The notes under the pieces are model-generated. The model saw only the letters and a list, made by a program, of their open reading frames with translations, was not told the DNA's origin and searched no databases. Positions 12,601-25,000 of a DNA stretch of 64,000 nt are shown here, piece after piece (the first letter of the stretch is position 1; each line of letters begins with the position of its first letter). The position numbers and the translations under genes are program-made. Origin of the DNA: Anisakis pegreffii. Lineage: Eukaryota > Nematoda > Chromadorea > Rhabditida > Anisakidae. The stretch covers positions 25,041 to 89,040 of the forward strand of contig JAPYMA010000850.1 in the NCBI GenBank assembly GCA_035041965.1, written 5' to 3'.

Positions 12601-15600
12601 CATTTCCTGGTATTCTCCGTAATTCACTTAAAAATGAGCCCTTCTCTTTCGTTGATGTCGACGGTAATGATATATTCTGCTGCTGCTGCTGAAGCTGATG
12701 CTGATTTTGTTGTGCAGAAGATTGACTTTGATGTTTAACATGCTTATCACTAGTTGTTTTTGCCGTGTCCATGTTATTATCGTTACCATTCGCACTAGTG
12801 CCCTCACTTTCATCCGGATTATTCCAGTCACAATCAGCCAGAGTTGTTTGCAGTAAAGTTTTTGTCGATTCAATCACGCTATCGTCACTTTCGTGCAAAT
12901 GGTGAATGGTACGTTGCAGGGCACGCATCCACGCGTTACACAACGTATCCGAGTCGGCTTGTAGCAAATGACTTCTGTAAATCTATTCAATCAACCCAAA
13001 AAGCTCTCTCTTGCTCAAACACATTCTTCTTCTCCTTCTCCTCAACAAGTTTTTCTATCATGTTTCTATCATCCGCACTTGAATTTTTATCAGAGATATT
13101 TCTTTTTTCCAAACTCTTACCAACAAAAAGTTCTACGTTTCCAAAATAAATTTCTTTCCAAATTCAATCTTCAAAATGATTCCAAGTGAACTGACAAATA
13201 CATCTCTTTACTGTGCGTTTACGGCATTCTATCACAATGATTTCAAATTGTCACGGAATATTTTTTACATGTTCGTTGCGATGAAAGCATTGCTGAGATA
13301 ATAAAATTTGTGCAATTACTTTGTCGGTGTAACCAGTTCAAAACAACACGCCCTTTCCACATTCGAAGGCGCCGGTCGAACCAAACACAACTTCAAATCC
13401 GGCTCCATTACAGTTGGGGTTTCTAACTCGGCTGATCGATGGGAATACAACTACAATTCGGCATCATATAAAACTTTTCACCTACTATATAGATCGATTC
13501 ACCTCGAATCAAATCAAGTTACTATCAACAAATAAACAAAAATTAAAATTTGAGAGGAACCAAATGAAATTAAATTTGAGAGATCGAAAACGTTGCACAT
13601 TGCAATGAAAAATATGTGATGTATAAGAGTGGATACAACAAGCACTGATATAAAAGAAACTCAAAACATTAACTATTGACGATTACTAGTCAGCAATAAT
13701 TCATTGATAGTTATTACTGCTTTACTGTATTGTTAATTTACCACTTCACTGTTTCATAGTAAAGAAGTAAGTAAGTTCACTTCGAAACGAATGCACATCG
13801 AAACACACAAACAATCGCTTTATACCCAACAAAATCGCCTTGTAAATTGCACGAAATGACTCTGAGTAAACGGTAAAATAAACGAAATGCTACAAACCAA
13901 AAATGTCAAACCCATACCAATTTATTATCCTTAATTTGAAACCATCTTCGATGCCATGTTTTGAAGGCGTTTGTTGCCCTCTTGAAGAGATACCCCTCCA
14001 TAACGACGTCATCCTCTGGTGACATACCCGTCGGATGTAAAAACACTTCCTTAAACAAAATCAATCACTTACATCAAATAATCCAGCATCGAAAACGAAA
14101 CGCAAACAATCTTGTTGAGGCATTCCTCCTTCTCAAATCCAATTATCTCTTTTACTCACAAGGAAAAACTTATCTCCATTCCAGAAATTCCAAAAAAAGA
14201 AGAAAAAATCCAGAGAAGGCAACAAACCTTCGGTACAAGTGAGTGACGATCTTGCATTTTGCGTTCAACTGATTTACTTTTCGTCACCAAACTCGTCACC
14301 GTATTCGCAATTGAACCATTCTCTACAGCCGTCCACTCATCGAAGAAGGCATGCCCTCGTGAGAAGAACGAATTACATTCCTTCACAAATGACCACAACT
14401 GAACACTTGGAAATTACCATACACACAGTTTCGTCAAATATTTTTTACAATATACAATATTTTTTAATCCGAACTAACTTTTCACAAATTTCATTCCACA
14501 TTTCCCCTTGCCTATTCATCCGCGACCATAAAAATCCAAAAAAATGAACCCAAAAAAATTCAAAAACAAAACAATGTTCCACTTTCCACGAACGAATACA
14601 ACTACCGAATGAAGACTAATGATCACTAAAACGGAATCAATCAATCTCTCTAAATATCTCACCGCATCTAATATAATATGATCCTTTTTCGCATGAATGA
14701 TATTAATTTGTGCCACATAATCCAACGTCGTGTGTGCAAAACAAGTGCCCACAGCCGTCAGCGCGTTACGAGCGTCAGACAACTCGGCACCTCGCGACCT
14801 CGGCACCGATGCCTTTCGACACAACGCCTCATCCAACGACGTCGAAAGATTCTCGAATTGTGAACGTGTCTCACCGATCTTTGCCAGTTCACTGAAATCA
14901 AACAAAACAAAATCTAATTCAATCAGTCATAAAACCAAATCGCTCCATCAATCCACTCATTTGCAAGCTGTCGCATTTTAGAACACACATAGATGTTCGC
15001 AAAAAAGAAAAACAATAATAATAAAAATAACAATAACAATAATAACAACAGCAATAATCCAAAAAATACTAAATAAAACAACGAACCCTTTCGAGAAGTT
15101 ATTCAGAGACGCATAGATATTCGACGTTGCAGTCTCGATCAGCACACGATTCAAGTGCACGATATGCGCGTACGCATCTGATAGCGATTTCAAAGTGGAC
15201 AGTGTAGCCGTGTCCTGTGGTAACGTCTCAGCACACAACTGATTCACCAACACCGACAGAGCACTTAATTCGATACCATTAATAACCAATTAATTCATAA
15301 TCCAACTCTAACTTCACACCTAACTGAACAATCAACACAGATAATAACCCACTATTCACCAAATTGAATCTAAATAACCCCGCAGCATTTCACACAAAAC
15401 TTCAATTAACCAAAATACATATCAATCAAAATCCAACAAATCAAATGTAAATCAAAAACTCACTAAAAACTGCTTACGTACTGTTTGCCATACTCACTTA
15501 TTGTCGTCAACACTCGAAGGCACTGAAATGAAATGAAATGAAACGCACAAATATGAAATGAACACTAAAACAAAACTAAACTCAAAATACACACTCCAAA

Positions 15601-16094
15601 ACATAAGTTCGAAACTCTCTAATACAGTAATCCAATGATGATAAAATCTTTAAAATTCCACTTTAATTGATACACAATTCATAAAATTCATTTACATATC
15701 CAAAAATAAATATTTCAAATTCAATAACGAGTGCTCACACAAATTCCTTCAATACGATATAAATAAAAATACTTTCAAGAAACTAAAACTTTCTAAGTAA
15801 AATATCCATCAAATTCATCTCAAACTATTCCCCTTCTAACTATCAATATATCACGCAATGTTCCAACCAACAAGCCAAATGCACACCTCATTCAGTCTGC
15901 CATCCAACTTCAAAAAATACGCTTCATGAACGCCAATCATATGTCTGCAAAACATTTAATTTAAAACAAAAACATCATCTTCAACTACCCAATACAATCC
16001 AAATATAAGTGATACAATACCTGAATCGCGGTGAATCTTTCAGCGCCTCTGTGAAATCTAATTTTGGAAGCGGCTCTTCCACTAAACTGGCCAT
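9622..16094 (-). CDS. cnt-1: ACAP/centaurin-beta type ArfGAP (BAR, PH, ArfGAP, ankyrin)
   Basis: GTPase-activating protein for Arf6-type GTPases on recycling endosomes. The start ATG at 16094 gives MASLVEEPLPKLDFTEALKD followed by SPRF, the usual ACAP N-terminus. Early exons: 16021-16094, 15887-15944 (HMIGVHEAYFLKLDGRLNE), 15482-15522, 15087-15263, 14663-14891 and 14228-14398 make the BAR domain (CFAHTTLDYVAQIN). PH domain exons lie at about 13930-14045 (VVMEGYLFKRATNAFKTWHR), 13310-13430 and 12533-12967. The last continues into a Q-rich linker and the ArfGAP zinc finger CADCGADAPKWASINIG, followed by LCIECCGIHRSFG at 12062-12289 with the arginine finger. Ankyrin repeats lie at about 10745-10957, 10430-10560 and 10020-10120. 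The C-terminus RLRLQEMRNEF..VDPTL ends at 9622. Architecture is complete and in order. The symbol is by homology to the C. elegans gene. A few exon edges between 11.0 and 12.0 kb are uncertain. Confidence 0.93.
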
Positions 16095-18534
16095 TTTCTA
16101 TTGAGCCCGTCTTTCTTTCAGTTCAATTCGCTTGAATCACAAACGCCTCCAAAAATTCCTTTCAATGAAATCTCCAATAATTACCAATCAACAACTGAAA
16201 TACCAATCAGTTTCACTCTATTAAAATCAATTCTCAAGCATTCATAATCGTTACACCAATACCAAATACCAATTCAAATCTCATCGAATCGAAACGCAAA
16301 CCAACGAACGCATAAAAATCACAACAAAAAGCATCCATCCATGAATATTCATAAAATATTAACATTCAAATTCACCGTCCCATTCACATAACAAATAAAA
16401 TATCGCATCAAATATAAATCATAAAATTCCAAATACATTCAATAAGTTATATGTCATAAAATGAATAGATACATACATATGAATTATGTGACTAGACAAT
16501 TATAAATGAATAAATCAAAGAATATAACAAATCAAATGCCATTTCCCCATTACGTTTTCCAGATTTGTAACTATAAGATTCATCATGAACCCTGCAAAAT
16601 CCACAGTTACATGGCCCTAATTAAGACTCAATCGCTCGATAAATCTCCACTCAAATCAACGAACCTCAACTGAAATCGCTCACTAACTCAACAACCAACT
16701 TCACAAGTAATCTCTCCTCAAATCTCCCCATAATCCTCTGTTCTCCTTCTATGCCCATCCCAATCGCCACCGTCTTAAAACAATGACCAATTACAACTAT
16801 TCTATAAGTATTCGCCTTCACATAACAAATGAAATTCTACAATATACCCACAAATACATATCCTCTCATAAATGATATTCTCAAATTTAAAACTCAACTA
16901 AAAAGCGTTCATTACATTATTTACCAAACGAACACTGCATCTAACCAAATGACCATATAATCATTTCTAAGCACTAACTAATTTCTCGTCAAAAATGACA
17001 GTTTTAACTGCATTCCATTCGTATACACACTCGAGAACACTTAAATGTGATCACTTTTATGATATATCGTCTACTTATACGTTCATATCCTTCATATTAT
17101 ATCCGTATAACTCATGTGATACTCGCTCCTCCATATGAAACCTATATCTTTTTACAATTTCTTTGACTTTTTATCCACAGATCCACAAAACAATAATTGA
17201 ATTTCATTGCAAAAAGAAAACGCTCCCATATAAGAACTCATAGGCCATATGCATTCAGTTATCAGAGAGAATCAATAGTCTCGAATTGTCTTCTTTTTTC
17301 ATTTCGTTTCACTGACAACTATGGTTATAGCTTATGTGTTATGCTATGAAACGAAACGAGACAAAATGAAATGACATAAAATTTAATTACACGAAATTCC
17401 ATTCGAACTAATCGCTCTCTGAACGATTGCTTATTCATTCGCACAAATCATTCGAAACTCATTCCCTCACATATGTCACAAACGAGACCAATTCCCGACT
17501 TCGTATCGCATTCAACTTCAACTCAATTCCTCAACGATTACATTCAAAAATAAATACACGAATCTCATCTACAGTTCTGGTCGAGGATCGGTTTCAAATT
17601 CACACTATTGAATGTGATTCATAGCGAATGAAATTCATAGCGAAATTTTTTGCTCCTTCCTTCTTTCTTCACGTATATCAAAACTGAATAAATTTACAAT
17701 TTTTATTGAATACCAGTGACGAAATTTCTCTCAATACAATTAAAAAATTTTGTTGCCAAAATGAAGCTCCAAATAATTCTGTGCTTAGAACACAAAAATC
17801 CTCTGTTCAGAATGCTAAAAAAAAACGACATAAATTTTCTCTATTAAAATTAAATTCTGCTGGAAAAAACCTTTCCATAAAAATAAATTCTTCTTTGCAA
17901 ATCCGAATTTGTAAAAACATTTCAACTATTTCGTTGAAAATTAGATAAATTCCAGCCAAATTTGACAAAATATACCAACTGATGTCTCGTATGGACCAAT
18001 GCGAAATCACCGATCAAAATTGACTGCACCAGTAGCACGAACAGCTCTATTCGTTGCCACTATAAACATCCGAAAGCCTAAAAAAAACCCAATAAGCCAG
18101 CCAACCGATATAAACAATTTTAGAACCGAGTCTAAAAGTAAACAATGATTTTTTAAGCACCCTTCAACGCCCAATCGCACATCTCATTCCAATTCGAGGG
18201 TATATTCATATTAATATCACAAATGAATATTCATAAAATTGAACTTTCGAAAACAGCAAATAAAATGAAGTAATATCATTGCAGATAATGCATTAAACAT
18301 TTCAAATGAAACATTTGAAAGATGACTCATTTACACAAACAATTTTTTATTAATCACACAAACCAATGACATAATCATTATTTAATCACATAAACCACTA
18401 TCAATCCTTTTAATCGTAATCACATAAATCAATTGAAAATACCAATTTCATGCTAAATGTGGAACCGCTAATAACATATCAGACTGTGACTCATCAATTA
18501 ATCCATCATGAATTCCAAATTATTGATATTAATG

Positions 18535-18565
<31 letters not shown>

Positions 18566-18816
18566 TAATAATAATAACAAAGACAATGATGAAAATAATA
18601 ATGACAGCAGTGATAATCATAACAATTATAATAATAACGATAATAAAAGTAACAACTCAAAATAACACTACAACAGCAATAATAACAATATATGAACAAT
18701 AGTAACAATAGAAAGATAACAATAGCAAATAACAATAAACATGCCAATTGCAATAACGAAAGCAGTTAATACCTCACCTCATATACAGACACTCTCCCGA
18801 AATTAATTAGAATAAA
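16095..18816. other. Intergenic region, AT-rich, no gene seen
   Basis: Sequence upstream of the ACAP-like gene and downstream of ELP5. It should contain the ACAP promoter. A short inverted pair TTTCGTTTCA / TGAAACGAAA lies at about 17300-17357. No exon with matching splice phases was found on either strand. Confidence 0.6.
18533..18735 (+). repeat. (AAT/AAC)n microsatellite
   Basis: Long imperfect run of AAT/ATA/AAC units. It creates poly-N, poly-I and poly-Y chance ORFs on both strands. Confidence 0.95.
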
Positions 18817-20590
18817 TCAAATCTGTAAGTCGTCATCAGGGTCACTGTCGTCTAAATCGTCAGCCTCGTCCGGTGTATAGATGATACGCCCTCCAACCCT
18901 AACCTTCTTTCGTCCACTCGCACTGATCCCCACTAAGCCTGCAATAATGAGTTAAATAATTCATGTTATATCAATATTAGGACTATCAGTATTATTATGA
19001 ATATAACTCTTATTACTATTATTTACCCGCCGTTACTCAGAAATCATTTCACTTCAATATAACTTTCCATAATCAAATGAAAAACTGCAATGAAAAATGA
19101 GAAATACCAAAAATGTTACATGCTTACTAGTACTTATGACTGAACTTTTTTAGAAAAAAACTACGCATGGAACAATGAACTTACTACACTTACAAATGAT
19201 TTTTCACACATTCAACTCATAAAACCAATTGGAAACGTAAATATGAACAATTGCAAAAGTAACCTTCTTGAGTCTGTGCAGCCATATACGGTAATTTGAG
19301 GTTTCGTTTAGCCTTCAGTTCAGATTCACTCAGCTGTAAGCCGATATCGAACGGCACTATGAGATCCTCTAAAGGATTTGTATTGGAATCTGCTTTTGCA
19401 GTCTCCGAAACCACGGCTGAGGTCTTCTTTTCATCCAGCAACGGCTTACATGACATGTTGCAATGACTGTCCACTTTGAACGATTCTAACTGCAATCAAA
19501 AAAACCATTCAATATCACCTGATAACATCATATCATTCTCTTCATGCACTGAATACTTTCGGTTTCGTTTTTATTACTTGTTAAATGCCACCAATGTTTT
19601 GAGAGCATTGAAGTCGAAGTGCTGTAGATAAATTCTCAAATAAGATTCAATCATTTTCATAATTCAACGAAAAACACTTGAAAAGGTGATGGAAATCAAA
19701 AAGATTTTCAAGGCTTATCACTGACTTTTTTCACTTTTCTACCACTTTTCTTATAATAAATAGTCTCGCACAAACATGTCCGATTCTCTCCCCATCGAAT
19801 GCACATAACAACATCAGCCACTGAACAGAGTCTTTTCCATAAGGCTTCTGATAGGTCTTCATCGTGAATTCTGGCGATCAGAGCACCGCCTCGGACTGCA
19901 ATTTTCTGCATCAGGCTGAATCTTTTGTGGTCTTTGCATCGATTTTGACAATATCTCATTAATCTATCACCAATATTTGAGCATTTAATTATAATTTATC
20001 ACTATTCATCGCTCCTTCAACCGAATTACTGCTATAAATTTCACTCCCAGTTCAATGAAAGTTATTTTATTTCAATATAGACTTCACTATCAGCCATATA
20101 CCTTACCATCATCTACTTTATAAATCGTAATCACAATCCATCTAGTCCTTATCAGCCATAATTCCACTGATAATAGTACCGGTTTCATTGTGTTCGTTGC
20201 CCTTACAACCCTAATTTATACCATAATCATTCTCTGTCCCATCTTATAATCCCATTAAACTCAAATCTATACCTGATAAATTTTTCATCAACCTTATGAC
20301 CTCATCCTCCGAGGTCGAAGGCCATTTGAACGGAACATTCATCGAGTCTAGGAAAAATGCTGTTCTTTGATTCGGATCGCTTGTGATTTTCCGCGAAATT
20401 TTCAGCAAATTCTCCAATCCATCGATATTCTCTAGCGAAGTGCCTTCTTTACAAACACAACCGAAACGTCGCTCTAAGCGGTCAGCCCAAGTGACTGTTA
20501 AAAGCAATCGAATCTGCGAGAACGATCTGCGAGCCTTCTCGATGAAACTCAACCAGAGCCGCTCTCCACTGCAACCTATCGAATCTGAAA
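18817..20590 (-). CDS. elp5: Elongator complex protein 5 (ELP5), first exon not located
   Basis: Accessory subunit of the ELP4-5-6 ring of Elongator, which acts in wobble-uridine modification of tRNA. Exons: 20273-about 20590 (begins DSIGCSGERLWLS, contains RTAFFLDSMNVPFKWPS), about 19735-19910 (VRGGALIARIHDED), 19264-19490 (DIGLQLSESELKAKRNLKLP) and 18817-18938. The last exon encodes RIIYTPDEADDLDDSDPDDD then LQI and stop. This acidic DPDDDL-type end and the preceding LS-x-x-E-x-x-A-R-x-x-L-x-LP segment are the ELP5 hallmarks. The open frame at 20590 runs into a stop just beyond a TTTCAG acceptor, so the starting exon lies further upstream and was not recognised. It is head to head with the HOOK gene. 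Confidence 0.82.
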
Positions 20591-22040
20591 TTTTCTCGCA
20601 AATGATTTTTGTTTTGTCTCAGAAATTTCATTTGTGATTCAGATGAGCAACTGTTATATTGATGTCAGTGTTCGTATCAGTGTTGTGCTATCGTTATCAT
20701 GCTCTCATTATTATCATTAAATTGCTATTGATAATTGATTGTTGTTATCAGAATATTAGTAACATTATCGGCAGCACTGCTTTTGGAATCATTTGATTAC
20801 TATTAATCATTTATTGGTGTCTTTTGTCAGTTTCTATTGTGCTGTGAAATTTTTTCAAGACTCCAACGCAGCAATTTTGATTCAGATGAAGTTAGTTTCA
20901 TTTACGATCCATTATTTATTGGTGTCTGTGAGCAGGTGAGTTCTGATCCAGGTGAGTTCTGTGAGCAACGAAAAATTCATGTTAACATGCTAACTTTCAA
21001 TGAAATTACTCAATTTCAAACCCAATAAAATGTTAGAATTCTTGGAAAATTTTGTAATTTAACACGAATCTGACCTTTGATAATGATTAGTCCATCTAAT
21101 TTCAGTTCTTCCATTCTGGAAAAATGACTGAACCCGAGTTGTTTATGGCACTTTCGATGAGGTATTCGTTTTCCTGTTCAACACTTCTTTATAATTGCAC
21201 GCTTCCACTCGCGGAAATCAATGACTATCGCGGAATCTCGTCGTGAAGGAATAAGCTCGAGAAAGCCCTTGTCACTGAAGACTGCTGATCGATTCAGTGA
21301 ATCTGCAAAATCTCTGATAAAGGTGAGTGAAAATGGATTTTAAGCAATGGAAATTACACTGAAGATTTTGAGAGTTTTTGCGTTTTATCGATGGAAATAA
21401 CATTGGAAACGTTGTCTACAAATAGAACACGTTCTAATCTACGTGAAAACAGAAAAACTCCGAAAAAAATAACGATTTTCATAGAAAATTGGAAGAAAAA
21501 TCACAATATTGATGCAATAGCCAGTGTTAGCTTGCGTTTTTTCTGCAAAGAAGCAGAAACCTAGCAAGCATATGCTGAGTCGGAAGTGTTTGTGTGGCTA
21601 AGCGACCGAACGAGCCACCACTTGCCACATTCGCACTGCTACATTCAACGTGAATCAGAGGAAACTGCTCGAGTTTGTTGTTTATTTCGTAATTTTCAAT
21701 GTTTTTGTGTTTGTTGTTTGATGTTTATTCCGAATTTACTATTTCTTAACTCGTTTACTCATTAATTTACCCATTCATTTGGGTACCTGTTCATAGGTTA
21801 GCTCAGAAAATGTCGAATGAAATGATTTGAGTGACACGTATGCATATGATTTTGACTATTATTTATCGAATGCGATTTCTCTGATGTTTCTGCGGAAATT
21901 ACGTTTTCTCTGAGAAATTTACAGCAGTTTAAGTTTTAAGGAATATTTTCAAAGTGTCAAATATCCGGGGAAATTGCACCGTTCCGTTACTCAGCGTGTT
22001 TGGCGAGTGATTTATAAATTCGTTTGACGACGAGACGAGT
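20591..22040. promoter_or_regulatory. Divergent ELP5/HOOK upstream region
   Basis: About 1.4 kb separates the first recognised ELP5 exon from the HOOK start codon. Its right half (about 21490-22040) is non-coding by eye and must contain the HOOK promoter and 5' leader. A more GC-rich patch lies at 21560-21660. No specific binding site can be assigned. Confidence 0.4.
20837..21246 (+). other. Possible short plus-strand coding exons between ELP5 and HOOK
   Basis: An open stretch 20837-20935 ends SFIYDPLFIGVCEQ followed by a good donor (CAG|GTGAGT). After a TTTCAG at 21103-21105 a second open stretch reads FFHSGKMTEPELFMALSMR and stays open to a stop near 21246, with an alternative donor at about 21160. 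The codon-like composition and matched splice sites suggest coding. I do not recognise the family, and no start exon is evident. Confidence 0.3.
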
Positions 22041-25000
22041 ATGGAAATGGAAAGTGAGAAGTATTTGGATGACTTAATCGTTTGGGTATGTTTTTATGGA
22101 ATATTTTTTTGTTCGTTTCCATTTTTGTATCAGTGATGATTCACTGATTTCTTATGATTTGTTAGTTTAGTGACTGATGCATAAATGAGAGTGATTCATA
22201 GCATTGTTAGAGGGAATTTTTTTGTGTTTAATTGATTTCAATTTTGAACTTCGCATGTTTTTTGTCGTAGTAACTGTCAAATAATATCCAGAAATATTTG
22301 CGCAATTTTCCATTTATGTCGTCATTATTTGAAAATCAGCATTTGCAAATTCCATACCAGTTTTATTGTGGTTCTGTTGAATTTTGGAAAGAACGACAAA
22401 ATTGTGAAAGTATTTCAATGATATATTTCAGTTACAAGCTCTTGATTTGGAGACACCAGTCACCAAGGATTCACTCTATATTGGACGATGTATTGCTGAA
22501 GGCCTTCATAAAATGTTGGTTTGCAATTTCATTGATTTGCATAAACTTCGATTGATTTCTTTATCAATGTTGAGCTTAGGAATTAAGCTATTGTTTTGTT
22601 TGTTTTAGTAAAAGGGCAATTTGATTGCCTTGGTTTGAGGTATTTAGGTTTAAGCGAGTGGTTTTCTTGGGATATTTTAGTGGTTTGATTTTGTAATTTC
22701 TGTTGAGATACTTGAAATCTGGTCTGATTGATTGATTTGGAAGAAATTGTTGAAGGTTCCTATTGAAAATCTGGAATTAGATTCAGCTTGCAGAGGAATT
22801 TGGAAGGCCATTTGAGGAATTTGTTTAGCTTTGTGATCTTATTGAGTGAATTTCATTTCATTTCCTTGACCGCAGTCTGAAGTAAAATCAACGAATAAGA
22901 ATTTATGGAATGGGAATTTCAGCGATTCGGTGTTTTTTCACGAGGGATGGTTGGAAAAGGTGCAGAGGTATGAAGAGTCTGCGAATTGGCGTGTCAAAGC
23001 GAACAATCTGAGGAAGATATTCCGTCGTATTTCCGAATTCTACCGAGATCGTATGTCCAGAGAGTTGGGTCCGGATTGGATGCTGGATCCGTCACGTATA
23101 GGTCAGTAGAGGATATAGGAACAAGAGTCCGTTAGGAGTTAAAAAAGTTGGACTAAATTCCGAGCAGATGCTCGAAATCCGTGATTTGTTGATGATTCGT
23201 TGATAATTTGTTGAAAGATTTATTTGTCTCCTTCCATTTATTGGGTATTTTTTATTGTGGTTGGTAGAATTGGTTTGAAGAAGACAGATTTCTTTGGTTG
23301 TTAGAAGACGGAAGTTTTTTGTTTGTTTTATATTTTAGCCGATGACGATGGAGAGGAGGTTTTGAGTTGTTTAATGCAGTTGGTGTTGGGAGCAGCGTTA
23401 TTGTCGAAGAGTAATGAAAGTTAGTGCCTTGATTTGTTCTCTGTTTTGTAGTGGTTTATTTTGTTTGTTCATATTCATTTTCGCATTTTTTTAATTCATA
23501 TAATTTGGTTAGTTACTCGAGTTTAAAGCGCTCAATGATACATCTATCGATAGTTTGAAAATTGATTCATTTTAGTTGACAAACGATGAATGTCATCTTA
23601 AAATTGAAATTTCAGTCTTCGTACCAGCGCTATTGAATCTGCCAGAATCAGTTCAAGTAACAGCAATGTACGTCGTGCAGAAGATTGAAGCTATTCCAGT
23701 AATCAGTGATGACACATCAACTACGGAACATTCAACTCGTGAGACATCGGTGAGAGATTATTTAGGGATTATTAGTTGAGAGAAAAGGACAGTTCAGTGG
23801 CTGGAGTTGAGCACTTTTAATGGAAACTTAATGAGTTGGGTCATTCTGAAAGTGTTTTACCTTTTTAGGAAAACTTGTTTAAATTTTGGGATTATTATAT
23901 TATTGTGTAGAGAAGTTTGTTGAATTTATTTTTGAGACTGTATCCGAGAAGTCGAATGAACAGGTGGCGGCGTTGAGCGCTGATGTGGAGCATTTGCATT
24001 CGGAACGAGATCGATTGAACAGAGAGGTGAGAATTTATTTGAGTATTCTACAAGACAACTTATGAAGTGTTGAGTATTCGTGTGATTCAGATTGATAGAA
24101 TCTTATTTACTGAATGCGATTGAGAAGTTGATTTGGAAAATAAGATGCAAAATTACTTGGTATCTTTATTTTTGTTTTTGATTTATGATTAGTTTTATTC
24201 GATTCCATTGTGATTTTGATATGAGTTCCGTGGAGTTTGAATTTGTTGTTGGGTAATTGTATAGATGAGGTGGCTGGAATTTTTGAGATGTTGTGTATTG
24301 CTCTTAAATGATTGATGATGTCTTTTGAATTTTGATTTGATTTTTGTGGATGAATAGGAAATTGAAATGAAAATCGTGTTGTCATGTGTTGGAAATGATT
24401 CGGACGGAAGAATTTGTATCATTTGAGAGTTGAAAGTGTATGTGAATATAATATTGTATGGTTATATTAAGAGAGAACTGAGTGAATGAAGAGAAATTAT
24501 TTATGGATTTATAGTTGTGACTGTGCTCGTTCGTATATGGACGTGTTTGCATTGATTTGATTGATGCATTTAGTTTAAAATTAGCATAATGATATCGTTA
24601 TTGTTCATATGAATAGAAATATGAATAACGGTTTTGTTGGTATTGATATTGATAGAGGTAGAGATGTGGAGATGATTTTTATTTAGTTGAGCAGTATGGC
24701 ATAAAGATGAGAAGGGAGTTTAGTTTGATGTGGGATGGGAATAGTGAAGTTTATGATGGTGTGGGTAGGATTGGTTTATTTTATTATTGTTTTGGTGATA
24801 TTATTTTGTATATTTGATGTTATGGTTTGGATGTTTGATATTATTTTTAATATTTGATATTGTTATTATTAGTATTATTGTGTTGGTTGTTGTGTTTGAG
24901 TTGTTGTGAGCTGTTAGCAAGCTTAGGCTTACGATTAGGGTTAAGTGGCGAGTATTGGGTGTTTTGAGCGGTAGTGTATATTGTATTGTGACTGTGAGAT

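Noticed and set aside
18450..18753. Poly-N / poly-I / poly-Y ORFs on both strands
   Set aside because: They derive from the AAT microsatellite.
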